Source of the DNA: Lysobacter sp. Root76
GTDB lineage: Bacteria > Pseudomonadota > Gammaproteobacteria > Xanthomonadales > Xanthomonadaceae
Direction: 5' to 3'
Assembly (NCBI RefSeq): GCF_001428685.1
Contig: NZ_LMIK01000001.1
Coordinates: 290,550 to 354,549, forward strand
Length of the DNA: 64,000 bases
Both the position numbers and the translations under genes were made by a program. The notes beneath the pieces were generated by a model, which ran no database searches, was not told the DNA's origin, and saw only the letters and a program-made list of their open reading frames with translations. Positions 48,000 through 57,376 of the stretch are shown piece after piece (the first letter of the stretch is position 1; each line of letters starts with the position of its first letter).

Positions 48000-49037
48000 T
48001 CAACGCTTGCTGGGCTGACCCTTGGCCGGCGCAGGGGCGCCGGTTGCCGGCGCGACCGGCGCCAGATCGGCGGTGCCGACCTTGCAGGCCGAGCACACGC
48101 GCTCGATCTTGTAGCCCTTGGCGCGCAGCTTCTCGACCACGCCGTCCTGGCCGAGCAGGTGCAAGGCGCCGACCACGATCAGGGTGTCGTCCTTCTTCGA
48201 CTCGTCCAGCATCTTCTGGATCTGCGGCACCCAGGCGTTGTTGCGCTCGACGTTGACCAGGCGATACGTCTCCGGCGCCTTCTGCTTCATCTCGACGCGG
48301 GTGAGTTCGTCGAGCTTGCCGAGGTCGGCCGCGCGCCAGGCGTTGTGCATGTCGGCGAGCATGCCCGGCATTTCGGTGGGCTTGTCGACGAAGTCGCGCA
48401 GGCCCTCGATCTGTTCCGGCATCGGCGACGAGTCCAGCACCGCGATCTGCTCGTCCATCGATTCCAGGCCGCCGGTGGGCTTCTTGGCCGCGGCCGCGCG
48501 CTCCATCAAGTGCTGGTCCAGGCCCAGCTTCGGGCTGAAACCCATCGCCTGCGATACGCCCAGCATCAGCGACAGGTTCACGAACCAGGGCTCGTAGCCG
48601 TCCAACGTGGCGACCGGCACGCCCTGCTTGCCCAGCAGGCGGGCGAGCTTTTCGCGCAGGTCGGCAGGCAGCACCTGGCTGAGTTTGCGGCCGTCGGAGT
48701 AACCGACCGCGGCCATGAATTTGGCCGCTGCGCCGGGGTCGTTGATCTGCTCCGGCGGCACTTCGAACACCAGCTTGTCGGCGGCCGCGAACGCGGCGTC
48801 GACGTCCGGCGACACCGGATAGTCGTCGCTCTTGAGCAGGTGGAACGAACCCAGCAGATACACCGCGTTGTCGGCGTCGGACACCTTCCATAGCAAGGGC
48901 ACCGGCGGTGCCTTGGCCGTCGCAGGCGCCTCGGTCTTGCCCGGCGCTGCGTCCTGCGCGGAGGCGATCGCCGGGCTCAGCGCGGCGAGGATCAGGGCGC
49001 AGGGCAGCAGGCGCTTGAGTGGGTTCGATCGGAGCAT
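48000..49037 (-). CDS. TraB/GumN family protein
   Basis: A 345-residue exported protein. Signal peptide 1-27 ends ASAQ. TraB/GumN signatures are VYLLGSFHLLKSDDYP, KLVFEVPPEQ, GLESMDEQIAVLDSSP, ERNNAWVPQIQKML and VVGALHLLGQDGVVEKLRAKGY. The conserved His and Glu residues suggest a metal-dependent hydrolase of the EreA/ChaN-like fold, but substrate is unknown. The C-terminal tail is Ala/Pro-rich. It follows the DUF1684 gene by 22 bases on the same strand. Confidence 0.9.
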   Translation of the reverse strand: MLRSNPLKRLLPCALILAALSPAIASAQDAAPGKTEAPATAKAPPVPLLWKVSDADNAVYLLGSFHLLKSDDYPVSPDVDAAFAAADKLVFEVPPEQINDPGAAAKFMAAVGYSDGRKLSQVLPADLREKLARLLGKQGVPVATLDGYEPWFVNLSLMLGVSQAMGFSPKLGLDQHLMERAAAAKKPTGGLESMDEQIAVLDSSPMPEQIEGLRDFVDKPTEMPGMLADMHNAWRAADLGKLDELTRVEMKQKAPETYRLVNVERNNAWVPQIQKMLDESKKDDTLIVVGALHLLGQDGVVEKLRAKGYKIERVCSACKVGTADLAPVAPATGAPAPAKGQPSKR

Positions 49038-49059
49038 GAGGTGTCGTCCTTGGAATGGG

Positions 49060-50073
49060 TCAATGCGCGCCGGCGTACGCCTTCTCGCCGGCGGTGACGG
49101 CCAGGTCGAGGCGGTTTTCCTGCGGCGGCAGCGGGCAAGTCGCGAACGCGGTGAACGCGCACGGCGGGTTATAGGCCTTGTTGAAATCGAGCATCACGCG
49201 GCCGCCGATGCCCGGCTTGGGCGCATCGAGGAAACGTCCGGCGCCGTAGCTGCCGTGGCCGTTGGTGCGGTCGGCGAAGACCAGGAACAGTTCGTCGCCG
49301 CCTTCGTCGAGGGCTTCGATGCGGTAGCTCTTGCCGTCGCGTTCGAATTCCACATAACCGGGATTGGGCACCTGCTCGGTGGTGCCGACGATGTTGGCGA
49401 TGGCCAGGGTCTTGCCCGGCGGATGCGCGACGAACTTGCTGTCGACCACCCAGCCGGCGTCGGCCTGCCAGTACGGAATGTCCTTGAAGCCGCTCCGGGT
49501 GGGCGCGTCTGCGTGCTTGACCCGCAAGGCGTAACGGTCGCCGCGCTTGATCACGGTCAGGATGCCCTTGCCCTCGTCGAAACCGAGCTTGCTCGGGCCG
49601 GCGGGATCGGTATCGATGCGCAGCGCGGTCGCGCCCTTGAGCGGTTGCTCGTCGAGCGTGAACGTGGTGCCGCGCTCGGGTACGAAGCGCACCGTGCCGT
49701 CCTTCTTCAGGTCGATCATGCCGAAGTGGCCGGGGCCCATGGCCACGCGGATGCCGTTGTCGGCCTCGCTGCCGAAATAATGCGGACCCGGATCCAGCCA
49801 GTGCAGGCCGATCAGGCTGGTCCAACCGTCGGGCTTGATCAGATTGGCCTTGCGCTCGTCGCGCCAGACCTGTTGCTCGCCGACGAAGGCCGCGCTGGTG
49901 GGCTTGCTCGGCGGCGCGTCGGCTTGCGCGCTCGCGGGGGTGTCGGCGCCGGCGGCGTCGAGGTCGCTTTCGGAACGCTCGCCGCCGCCGCAAGCGGTCA
50001 GGCCGAGGCAGAGCACGATCGGGGACAGCAGCATCAGGAGCGGCAGCAGTCGCGGCATAGTCGGCAGTCGCAT
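49060..50073 (-). CDS. DUF1684 lipoprotein
   Basis: A 337-residue lipoprotein with lipobox LTAC (Cys28) after a long hydrophobic signal. An acidic, Ala-rich linker spans 29-60. The DUF1684 domain has PDGWTSLIGLHWLDPGPHYFG, and ends with AYNPPCAFTAFATCPLPPQENRLDLAV, the conserved Pro/Cys closing motif. Function unknown. The ATG at 50073 lies two bases after the mutL stop, so it is likely coupled to mutL, in the place miaA holds in E. coli. Confidence 0.87.
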   Translation of the reverse strand: MRLPTMPRLLPLLMLLSPIVLCLGLTACGGGERSESDLDAAGADTPASAQADAPPSKPTSAAFVGEQQVWRDERKANLIKPDGWTSLIGLHWLDPGPHYFGSEADNGIRVAMGPGHFGMIDLKKDGTVRFVPERGTTFTLDEQPLKGATALRIDTDPAGPSKLGFDEGKGILTVIKRGDRYALRVKHADAPTRSGFKDIPYWQADAGWVVDSKFVAHPPGKTLAIANIVGTTEQVPNPGYVEFERDGKSYRIEALDEGGDELFLVFADRTNGHGSYGAGRFLDAPKPGIGGRVMLDFNKAYNPPCAFTAFATCPLPPQENRLDLAVTAGEKAYAGAH

Positions 50074-50075
50074 TC

Positions 50076-51908
50076 TTAACGTCCTCGCAGGAACCAGCGG
50101 TCGATTTCGGACAGGCTGAAACGGGCCCAGGTCGGCCGGCCGTGATTGCATTGGCCGGAACGCTCGGTCGCTTCCATTTCGCGCAGCAGCGCGTTCATTT
50201 CGGGCAGGGTCAGACGGCGGTTGGCGCGCACCGCGCCGTGACAGGCCATGGTCGACAGCAGCTCGTCGCGCGCGGCGGCGACCCGGCGCGATTCGCCGTG
50301 TTCGCGCAAGTCGGCGAGCACGTCGCGCAGCAGCGCCTCGACGTCGCCGTGCGCGAGCAGGGCCGGCACCGCGCGCAGCGTCAGCGACTGCGGGCCGCTG
50401 CGGGTCACGTCGAAGCCCAATGCGGCCAGGGTGTCGGTTTCGCGCTCGGCGACCTCGGCCTCGCGTTCGGACACCGCCAGCGTCGCCGGCACCAGCAACG
50501 GCTGGGTGCGCAGGCCTTCGCCGTCGTGCGCGGCCTTGAGCTTCTCGTAGCCGATGCGTTCGTGGGCGGCGTGCATGTCGACCACGATCAGGCCTTCGGC
50601 GCTTTCGGCCAGCACGTAGATGCCGTGCAGCTGGGCGACCGCATAGCCCAGCGGCGGCAGGCTGGCGTCGTCGCTGTGCGGCAGCGCCGGCCGCGGTGCG
50701 CTGTCGAACCCCGGCGTCGGTGCGTAGCTGGGATAGGACGGCGCGGCGACGGTACCGTTGGGCGCGCCGTACAGCGCGGCGTAGCCGGCGCGGGTTTCCT
50801 CGACCTGGAAGCCCAGCGGCCGGGTCGGCGCGCTCCAGTTGTACGAGGGCTGCGCATCGGTCGTCTGCACCATCGCGCCGGTATCGGCGTGAGCCGGCAG
50901 CGGCGCGGCGCCGGCACGGGTCTCGGCCAGGGCATCGTGCAGGGTGCGGTAGACGAAGTCGTGGATCAGGCGCGAATCGCGGAAGCGGACCTCGTGCTTG
51001 GCCGGGTGCACGTTGACGTCGACCCGGCGCGGATCGAGTTCCAGGAACAATACATAGGCCGGCTGACGGCCATGGAACAGCACGTCGGCGTAGGCCTGCT
51101 TGACCGCATGCGCGACACTGCGGTCGCGCACCGCGCGGCCGTTGACGTAGAGGTACTGCTGGTCGGCGCTGGCGCGGTTGTACGCGGGCTGCGCGATCCA
51201 GCCGTGCAGGCGTAGGCCGGCGCCGCTGTGGTCGACGCGCAGCGCATTGCGCGCGAACTCCTCGCCCAGGGTTTCGTTGATGCGCGCGTCCGAAAGCAGG
51301 TCGCCCTCGCCTTTCCAGCGCCGCGAAGGCTTGCCGTTGTGGGAGACGCGCAGTTCCACGTCCGGCCGCGCCAGGGCGAGCTGGCGCAGCCATTCCTCGA
51401 TGTGGCCGAGTTCGGTGCGTTCGGCCTTGAGGAACTTGCGCCGCGCCGGCACGTTGAAGAACAGGTCGCGCACTTCGACCGTGGTGCCCTGCGGATGCGG
51501 CTTGGGCGCGACCGCGCCGACCCGGCCGCCGTCGACTTCCAGGCTAGCGCCGTGTTCGGTGTCGATCCGGCGCGAGACCAGGGCGAAACGGCTGACCGAG
51601 GCGATCGACGGCAGGGCTTCGCCGCGGAATCCCAGGGTGGCGACGCCTTCGAGGTCGTCTAGGGAGGCGATCTTGCTGGTCGCGTGGCGCGAGATCGCCA
51701 GCGGCAGTTCGTCGGCGGCGATGCCGGCGCCGTCGTCGCGAATCCGGATCAGGCGTACGCCGCCCTCTTCCAGGTCGATGTCGATGCGCATGGCGCCGGC
51801 ATCGAGCGCGTTCTCGACCAGTTCCTTGACCACCGAGGCCGGGCGCTCCACGACCTCGCCGGCCGCGATCTGGTTGATGAGGGTGTCGGGAAGTTGACGG
51901 ATGGCCAC
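50076..51908 (-). CDS. mutL: DNA mismatch repair protein MutL
   Basis: A 610-residue GHKL ATPase that links MutS mismatch recognition to downstream repair. Motifs: [19 protein letters not shown] (motif I), [13 protein letters not shown] (II), [12 protein letters not shown] (III) and [20 protein letters not shown] (IV). The C-terminal dimerisation domain has [15 protein letters not shown] and [13 protein letters not shown], lacking the DQHA-X2-E-X4-E endonuclease motif, as in E. coli-type MutL. The linker is Pro/Ala-rich. The start is GTG at 51908. It lies 158 bases downstream of amiC. Confidence 0.97.
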   Translation of the reverse strand: MAIRQLPDTLINQIAAGEVVERPASVVKELVENALDAGAMRIDIDLEEGGVRLIRIRDDGAGIAADELPLAISRHATSKIASLDDLEGVATLGFRGEALPSIASVSRFALVSRRIDTEHGASLEVDGGRVGAVAPKPHPQGTTVEVRDLFFNVPARRKFLKAERTELGHIEEWLRQLALARPDVELRVSHNGKPSRRWKGEGDLLSDARINETLGEEFARNALRVDHSGAGLRLHGWIAQPAYNRASADQQYLYVNGRAVRDRSVAHAVKQAYADVLFHGRQPAYVLFLELDPRRVDVNVHPAKHEVRFRDSRLIHDFVYRTLHDALAETRAGAAPLPAHADTGAMVQTTDAQPSYNWSAPTRPLGFQVEETRAGYAALYGAPNGTVAAPSYPSYAPTPGFDSAPRPALPHSDDASLPPLGYAVAQLHGIYVLAESAEGLIVVDMHAAHERIGYEKLKAAHDGEGLRTQPLLVPATLAVSEREAEVAERETDTLAALGFDVTRSGPQSLTLRAVPALLAHGDVEALLRDVLADLREHGESRRVAAARDELLSTMACHGAVRANRRLTLPEMNALLREMEATERSGQCNHGRPTWARFSLSEIDRWFLRGR

Positions 51909-52066
51909 GAATGCGGACGCCGCAGCGGCGCCAGGAAAGGATCGAAGCCGATGATAGCGGTTAGGCCGCGGCTTCCGCGATCCGTTTTACGCTTTCGCGA
52001 CGCAGGACCGCACTCGCGATCGCCAAGCCGACACCGGTCGCGACCGGTATCGCCCGCATGGGCCGA

Positions 52067-53701
52067 TCAGGGGCTGCCGCCGCCCGCGCCCATCGCCACC
52101 GGCTCGGCCTCGGCGCGCGCGGCGTACATCGTGCCCGGCGGCGGTTGGCGGGTGAAATAGGTGTTGACGCCGTCGAGCACGGCGCGGGCGAGCGCGCGCT
52201 GGTGCGCGGGATCGGTCAGGCGGCGCTCTTCGTCCGGATTGGAGATGAAGGCGGTCTCGACCAGCATCGCCGGCATGTCCGAAGTCCGCAGCACGGCGAA
52301 ATTGGCGCGCTCGATTTGCGGCTTGTGGTTGCTGCCGACGCGCTTGAGGCCGTCCAGCACATGCGCGGCCGCGTCTTCCGAGGCCTTCATGTGGCCGCTC
52401 TGGGTCAGGTCCAGCAGCACCGAGGTCAGGGTGTTGTCGGCTTCCTGCAGGCGCACGCCGCCGACCAGGTCGGCCGAGTTTTCCTTGTCCGCGAGCCAGC
52501 GCGCGCGCTGCGAGGACGCGCCCTTCAGCGACAGCACGTAGACCGAGGAACCCTTGGCGGCGCGATTTTCGGCGGCGTCGGCGTGGATCGAGACGAACAT
52601 GTCGGCCTTGGCCTGGCGCGCCAGCTGGGCGCGACGCGGCAGCGGGATGAACACGTCGCTGTCGCGGGTCAGGTAGGCCTTGAGGCCGGGCGTGGCGTTG
52701 ATCTGGCGCGCCAGTTCGCGCGCGATCGCCAGGGTCACGTCCTTTTCGCGCTTGCCGGCCTGGCCGATCGCGCCGGGATCCTGGCCGCCATGGCCGGGAT
52801 CGATGGCGATGATGAGCGGGCGCATGCCGCGGCCGCGCATCACGTCCCTCATGGTCTTGACCGCGCCGGGCGTGACGGCCTCGACGGCCGACGGCGGCGG
52901 ATTATTCGCGGCGACGCCGGGCATCGGCGTCGGCACGCCGGTCGCGACGCGGGTGGGCACGCCCGTGGCAATACGGGTGGGCACGCCGGTGGCGACGGTG
53001 GTCGGCACCTGCAGCGGCGGCGCGGCGATGGCGGGCGCAGCCGCCGGCGGCGCCGCGGCCGGCACCGAGGTAGCGGCCGCGTTGCGTGCAGCGAGTTCGG
53101 AAATCAGGCGCGTGGTCGCGGCCGCGGACGCGGCGGCCTGGTCGACACCGCTGGTTGCGGACACGGTGGCGATGGCGGTCGGCGGCGTGGCCGTCGGCGG
53201 CGCAGGCGCGCGCTGTGCGGGAATCGAAGGCGCAGTAGCTGGCGGTGCGGAAGTCGTCGGCGCGGTCGGCGCGGCGGCAACGGCTTGCGGCTCGGCGCCG
53301 TCGCCCGGCCATTCCAGCACCAGGCGCGCGCCGTTGGCGCCCGGCTCGATGCGCGGCTTGAGCGCCGCGACCGGCTGGGCGAGATCGAACACGATGCGCA
53401 CGGTGCCCGGCGCAGGCTGGCCGGTGCGTACCGATTTGACGATGCCGGTGCCGGCCGGCAGGCGCAGGCCCTTGGCCAGCGACGAGGCCGGCAGGTCGAC
53501 CGCGAGGCGGTCCGGGCCCTTGAGCGAGATCAGCTTGAATTCGGTGCCGCGGTCCAGGGCGATCTCGGCGCGGGTGCCGGTGGCCCCGGTGCCGAGTTCC
53601 AAGCCCTTGATTTCACTGGCCTGCGCGAGATTCCAGGCCAGCGCCGCAAGCAGCGCCATGCCGAGCAGGAATTTCTGGACGGTGGCCCCTTTTACGCGCA
53701 T
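52067..53701 (-). CDS. amiC: N-acetylmuramoyl-L-alanine amidase with AMIN domain
   Basis: A 544-residue septal cell-wall amidase of the AmiB/AmiC type. Signal peptide 1-28. The AMIN localisation domain is about 31-132. A 150-residue Ala/Pro/Thr linker includes three octapeptide repeats VATGVPTR/IATGVPTR/VATGVPTP at 236-259. The Amidase_3 zinc domain is about 295-520, starting IAIDPGHGGQDPGAIG, with Glu in KREKDVTLAI, then SIHADAAENRAAKGSSVYVLS and LVETAFISNPDEE. It belongs to the conserved nnrD-tsaE-amiC-mutL series. No LysM domain was seen, favouring AmiC over AmiB. Confidence 0.95.
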   Translation of the reverse strand: MRVKGATVQKFLLGMALLAALAWNLAQASEIKGLELGTGATGTRAEIALDRGTEFKLISLKGPDRLAVDLPASSLAKGLRLPAGTGIVKSVRTGQPAPGTVRIVFDLAQPVAALKPRIEPGANGARLVLEWPGDGAEPQAVAAAPTAPTTSAPPATAPSIPAQRAPAPPTATPPTAIATVSATSGVDQAAASAAATTRLISELAARNAAATSVPAAAPPAAAPAIAAPPLQVPTTVATGVPTRIATGVPTRVATGVPTPMPGVAANNPPPSAVEAVTPGAVKTMRDVMRGRGMRPLIIAIDPGHGGQDPGAIGQAGKREKDVTLAIARELARQINATPGLKAYLTRDSDVFIPLPRRAQLARQAKADMFVSIHADAAENRAAKGSSVYVLSLKGASSQRARWLADKENSADLVGGVRLQEADNTLTSVLLDLTQSGHMKASEDAAAHVLDGLKRVGSNHKPQIERANFAVLRTSDMPAMLVETAFISNPDEERRLTDPAHQRALARAVLDGVNTYFTRQPPPGTMYAARAEAEPVAMGAGGGSP

Positions 53702-53788
53702 GGGCGGTAGTCAAGCACCAGGGCGCGATAAAAGCAAGCACTTTTCCCTTACGAATCCGGCACCTGCCGCCACTTCCTGTGGAAACGT

Positions 53789-54325
53789 TCAGGAGTCGGC
53801 CGCAAGCTCCGGGGTGGCGACCGCGGCCCGGACCCAGTCCCGCCCCGCCGCCGAGCCCGGCACCAGCCGGGCCGAACGCCCTGCCCCGGCCACCGCCAGC
53901 TCCACCCGCAAGTCGGCCGGCGGCAGCGCGCCGCGGCCGCGGTCGGGCCATTCGATCAGCCACAGCACCGCTTCGTCGCCGTCCAGGCCGAGGAATTCCA
54001 GTTCGCCGGCATCGCCGATGCGATACAGGTCCAAATGCCAGGCTTCGCCGCCCGCCGCGAGCGGATAACGCTCGACCAGGGTATAGGTCGGACTGCGGAT
54101 CGCGCCCTGCACGCCCAGCGCGCGCAACAAGGCGCGCGCGAGCGTGGATTTTCCGGCGCCGAGATCGCCGCTGAGATGCACGACGGCGCGCGCCGGCCGC
54201 GTGCGCGCGAGCGCGGCGCCCAAGGCATCGGTGGCATCGGCATCGGACAAGGTCAGCGCGAACGCATCGTGTTCGTACGCATCGTGTTCGTACGCGGTGG
54301 CGGTCGTAGGCGTATTCGACGACAT
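53789..54325 (-). CDS. tsaE: tRNA threonylcarbamoyladenosine biosynthesis ATPase TsaE
   Basis: A 178-residue ATPase that with TsaB and TsaD makes t6A37 on ANN-decoding tRNAs. Walker A is SGDLGAGKSTLARALL, followed by IRSPTYTLVERY, HLDLYRIGDAGELEFLGLD and LIEWPDRGRGALP. The first 18 residues contain a doubled YEHDA unit caused by a 15-base tandem duplication. The ATG at 54325 is taken; the frame is open further upstream but that stretch overlaps nnrD. Its ATG follows the nnrD stop by eight bases. Confidence 0.95.
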   Translation of the reverse strand: MSSNTPTTATAYEHDAYEHDAFALTLSDADATDALGAALARTRPARAVVHLSGDLGAGKSTLARALLRALGVQGAIRSPTYTLVERYPLAAGGEAWHLDLYRIGDAGELEFLGLDGDEAVLWLIEWPDRGRGALPPADLRVELAVAGAGRSARLVPGSAAGRDWVRAAVATPELAADS

Positions 54326-54333
54326 CGGCGACG

Positions 54334-55824
54334 CTACTCCGGATTGGCCAGACGCCGCAGCCACGGCATCAGATCGGTGGGCAACAAACCGCGTTCGCCG
54401 CCGTCGCGCGCAGCAGCATCGCCGGCGGCGGAATGCAGCAGGGCGCCGCAGACTGCGGCATCGAACGCATTCAATCGCTGCGCACGCAAGGCGGCGATGG
54501 TACCGCTGAGCACGTCGCCCATGCCGCCCACGGCCATGCCGGGATTGCCTGCGGCGATCACGCAAGGCTCGAGATCGGGCGCGACCACGATGGTGCCCGC
54601 CCCCTTCAACACGATCGCGCAGCCGTAGCGATCGCGCAACGCGCAAGCCGCGGCGAAACGATCGGCCTGCACCTGCGCGGTGTCCATACCGAGCAGGCGC
54701 GCCGCTTCGCCAGGATGCGGCGTCAGCACACTGTCTTCGCGCAGGCGTCGCGGCTTTTGCGCCAACAGATTCAGCGCGTCGGCGTCGAGCAATAAAGGCA
54801 TTCCGCTATCGAGCGCGCAGGCATACAGCTCCCGGCCCCAATCCGCCTGCCCCAGGCCGGGGCCCAAAGCGACGAAGTCCGCGCGTTGCAAAGCCTCGCG
54901 CAACTGGGCCGCATCGCGCACTTCGCGCGGCATCGCTTCGGGCAAACGGGACAGCAGCGCGGTCACATGCTCGGCACGCGTGGCGACTTCGACCAGACCG
55001 GCGCCGCTACGCAGCGCCGCTTGCGCGCACAACACGATCGCGCCGCCGCTGCCGTGATCGCCGCCGACGCAGAGCACGCGACCGTTGCGGCCCTTGTGAC
55101 TGTCGCGCGAGCGCGGCGACAGCCAGCGGCGCAGATCCTGGGCGCGCACGGCTCGCGCGACGGGCGCGCGATCGAATGCACCGGGTCCGATCTGTAAATC
55201 CGCCAGGGTGCGCTCGCCGATATGGTCCAGCGCCGCGCCGGTGGTCAAACCGATCTTGCGCGCGATGAATTCGATGGTGCAGTCCGCGACCACGGCCGGG
55301 GAATACGCCGCGCCGCGATCGGCATCGATGCCGCTGGGCACGTCCAAGGCCAGCACCGGCGCCGGCTGCGTATTGATCGCTTCGATCAGTACCGCGGCCT
55401 GGCTATCTGGCGCGCGCGACAGACCGATACCGAATAAAGCATCGACCACGACATCGGCCCGCAGCGCGCCGCCGTCGTAGATCTCGCTGCGTCCGCCGGC
55501 GTTTGCGTAGTCGCCGGCGGCGCGGCGTGCGAGATCGCTGCGCGGCGCATGCGCGCCCAGATGCAGCACGCACACGTCGCGCCCGCCCGCATGAGCATGA
55601 GCGGCCAGTACGTAGCCATCGCCGCCGTTGTTGCCGGGCCCGCAGACCACCACGATCCGCTGCGCCGACGGCCAACGCCGCAGCAACTCGCGCCAGGCCG
55701 CCGCGCCGGCGCGGCGCATCGGCTCGAACGCGTCGCCGAGCTCGGCGGCCGCGCGCGCCTCGGCCACGCGCAGGGCGGCAGCGTCGTAAAGAGCGGAATC
55801 GTCGGCAAAAACGGGCACTGGCAT
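54334..55824 (-). CDS. nnrD: Bifunctional NAD(P)H-hydrate epimerase/dehydratase
   Basis: A 496-residue repair enzyme for damaged NAD(P)H. The N-terminal epimerase (about 1-215) has VVCGPGNNGGDGYVLA and VLALDVPSGIDADRG. The C-terminal ADP-dependent dehydratase (about 225-490) has LGPGLGQADWG, VLTPHPGEAARLLGMD and NPGMAVGGMGDVLSGTIAAL. Both domains look intact and the length is standard. It is divergent from queG with 25 bases between starts, as in E. coli. Confidence 0.96.
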   Translation of the reverse strand: MPVPVFADDSALYDAAALRVAEARAAAELGDAFEPMRRAGAAAWRELLRRWPSAQRIVVVCGPGNNGGDGYVLAAHAHAGGRDVCVLHLGAHAPRSDLARRAAGDYANAGGRSEIYDGGALRADVVVDALFGIGLSRAPDSQAAVLIEAINTQPAPVLALDVPSGIDADRGAAYSPAVVADCTIEFIARKIGLTTGAALDHIGERTLADLQIGPGAFDRAPVARAVRAQDLRRWLSPRSRDSHKGRNGRVLCVGGDHGSGGAIVLCAQAALRSGAGLVEVATRAEHVTALLSRLPEAMPREVRDAAQLREALQRADFVALGPGLGQADWGRELYACALDSGMPLLLDADALNLLAQKPRRLREDSVLTPHPGEAARLLGMDTAQVQADRFAAACALRDRYGCAIVLKGAGTIVVAPDLEPCVIAAGNPGMAVGGMGDVLSGTIAALRAQRLNAFDAAVCGALLHSAAGDAAARDGGERGLLPTDLMPWLRRLANPE

Positions 55825-55849
55825 CGCACGATTCTATACTTGCCTCATC

Positions 55850-56944
55850 GTGAGCCCGCACCCCGCCAGCCCGGAACCGACACCCGCCGCCGCACCCGAC
55901 TACGCGGCGCTGGCCCTGCGTATCCGCGATCTGGCGCGCGAGCTGGGTTTTCAGCGCTGCGGCATCGCCGGGATCGAATTGGGGCCGGACGAGGACTATC
56001 TGCGCGACTGGCTGGCCCAGGGCCTGTACGGCTCGATGGACTGGATGGCGCGCCACGGCGAGCTGCGTTCGCGGCCGCAGGAGCTGATCCCGGGAACCCT
56101 GCGGGTGATCTCGGTCGGCCTGGACTACGGCCGCAACGACGACGACGACGCCTGGGCCACCCTCGCCGACCGCGAACGCGCCTACGTCGCCCGCTACGCG
56201 CTGGGCCGCGACTATCACAAACTGATGCGCCAGCGCCTGCAGCGTCTGGCCGACCGCATCGGCGAGACCGTGGGCCCGTTCGGGCATCGCGTATTCGTCG
56301 ATTCGGCGCCGGTGCTGGAACGCGCCCTGGCGCGCAACGCCGGCCTGGGCTGGATCGGCAAGCACACCTGCCTGATCGACAAGGACGGCGGCTCCTGGTT
56401 TTTCCTGGGCGAGATCTACGTCGACCTGCCGCTGCCGGTCGACGCGCCGGCCAGCGCGCATTGCGGCACCTGCGTGCGCTGCATCGAGGTGTGCCCGACC
56501 CAGGCCATCGTCGCCCCGCATCGGCTCGATGCGCGCCGCTGCATCGCCTACCTGACCATCGAGCACGAAGGCGCGATCCCCGAGGAACTGCGGCCGGCGA
56601 TCGGCAACCGCATCTTCGGCTGCGACGACTGCCAGCTGGTCTGCCCCTGGAACAAGTTCGCCAAGCGCACCGACGAGCCCGACTTCCGCGCCCGCAACGA
56701 TCTCGACCGCGCCAGCCTGGCGCAGCTGTTCGCCTGGAGCGAAGCCGAGTTCCTGCAGCGCACCGAAGGCTCGGCGATCCGCCGCAGCGGCCACGAGCGC
56801 TGGCTGCGCAACATCGCGGTCGCGCTGGGCAATGCGCCGGGGACGCCCGAGGTGATCGATGCCTTGCGCTCGCGCCGCGACGCCGACAGCGCGGTGGTGC
56901 GCGAGCACGTGGAGTGGGCGCTGGCGCGGCATGGCGTCGATTGA
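55850..56944 (+). CDS. queG: Epoxyqueuosine reductase QueG
   Basis: The last step of queuosine synthesis in tRNA anticodons, cobalamin- and Fe-S-dependent. The protein has 364 residues. FVDSAPVLERALARNAGLGWIGKHTC is the cobalamin-domain signature. Two 4Fe-4S clusters are CGTCVRCIEVCPTQAI and CDDCQLVCPWNKF. The C-terminal helical HEAT-like tail follows. The start is GTG, giving MSPHPASPEPTPA before YAALALRIRDLA. It shares a 25-base divergent spacer with nnrD. A repeat-rich gap follows. Confidence 0.96.
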   Translation: MSPHPASPEPTPAAAPDYAALALRIRDLARELGFQRCGIAGIELGPDEDYLRDWLAQGLYGSMDWMARHGELRSRPQELIPGTLRVISVGLDYGRNDDDDAWATLADRERAYVARYALGRDYHKLMRQRLQRLADRIGETVGPFGHRVFVDSAPVLERALARNAGLGWIGKHTCLIDKDGGSWFFLGEIYVDLPLPVDAPASAHCGTCVRCIEVCPTQAIVAPHRLDARRCIAYLTIEHEGAIPEELRPAIGNRIFGCDDCQLVCPWNKFAKRTDEPDFRARNDLDRASLAQLFAWSEAEFLQRTEGSAIRRSGHERWLRNIAVALGNAPGTPEVIDALRSRRDADSAVVREHVEWALARHGVD

Positions 56945-56961
56945 GATTGCCGCAGGCGCTT

Positions 56962-56989
56962 TGGGGTAGGAGCGGCGTAAGCCGCGACC
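56962..56989. repeat. Second exact copy of the 28-base repeat
   Basis: Identical over all 28 bases to the arm at 4852-4879, more than 52 kb away. Only one arm is present. It begins 17 bases after queG. Confidence 0.85.
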
Positions 56990-57133
56990 GAAGATTCGCG
57001 AGGCGCCGCGAGCGTCCCTATTACGAGGCGCTCCCGACGTCAGTCGCCATTCGACTGCGCTCGCAGCGCCGCGAAGTCACTTGACCCCCGCCTTCGCGGG
57101 GATGACGAGCTATAGAGCGTCGCTACGCAGGTC

Positions 57134-57313
57134 GATCGCGGGACGCCGCGGTGCGCCTTTGGCTTACCGCACCCCGCGGGTAGGGATGCCCGCCTTCCGA
57201 AATGACGAGCTGTGAAGCGTAGGGTGCGGTGATAACCGCACCGTTGCGATGCCGCGACCGGGGGATGGATCGCGGGACGCTGCGATGCGCCGTTGGCTTA
57301 CCGCACCCTACGC
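57134..57313. repeat. Tandemly arranged GATCGCGGGACGC repeats with a 14-bp inverted pair
   Basis: Copies at 57134-57174 and 57268-57308 match at 38 of 41 positions. GCGTAGGGTGCGGT at 57217-57230 is exactly inverted at 57300-57313. Together with the 28-base unit these fill the 432-base gap 56945-57376 between convergent queG and pgi; no gene is seen there. Confidence 0.75.
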
Positions 57314-57376
57314 CAACCTGCGCGCCATGCTTTGGCGACCGGACGATCATCTGTGGGCCGCGCTATGGCGGCCGCC

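Noticed and set aside
52925-52996. Regularly spaced repeats resembling a short CRISPR array
   Set aside because: The units are 24 bases, contiguous and in frame within amiC; there are no spacers and no cas genes in the window.
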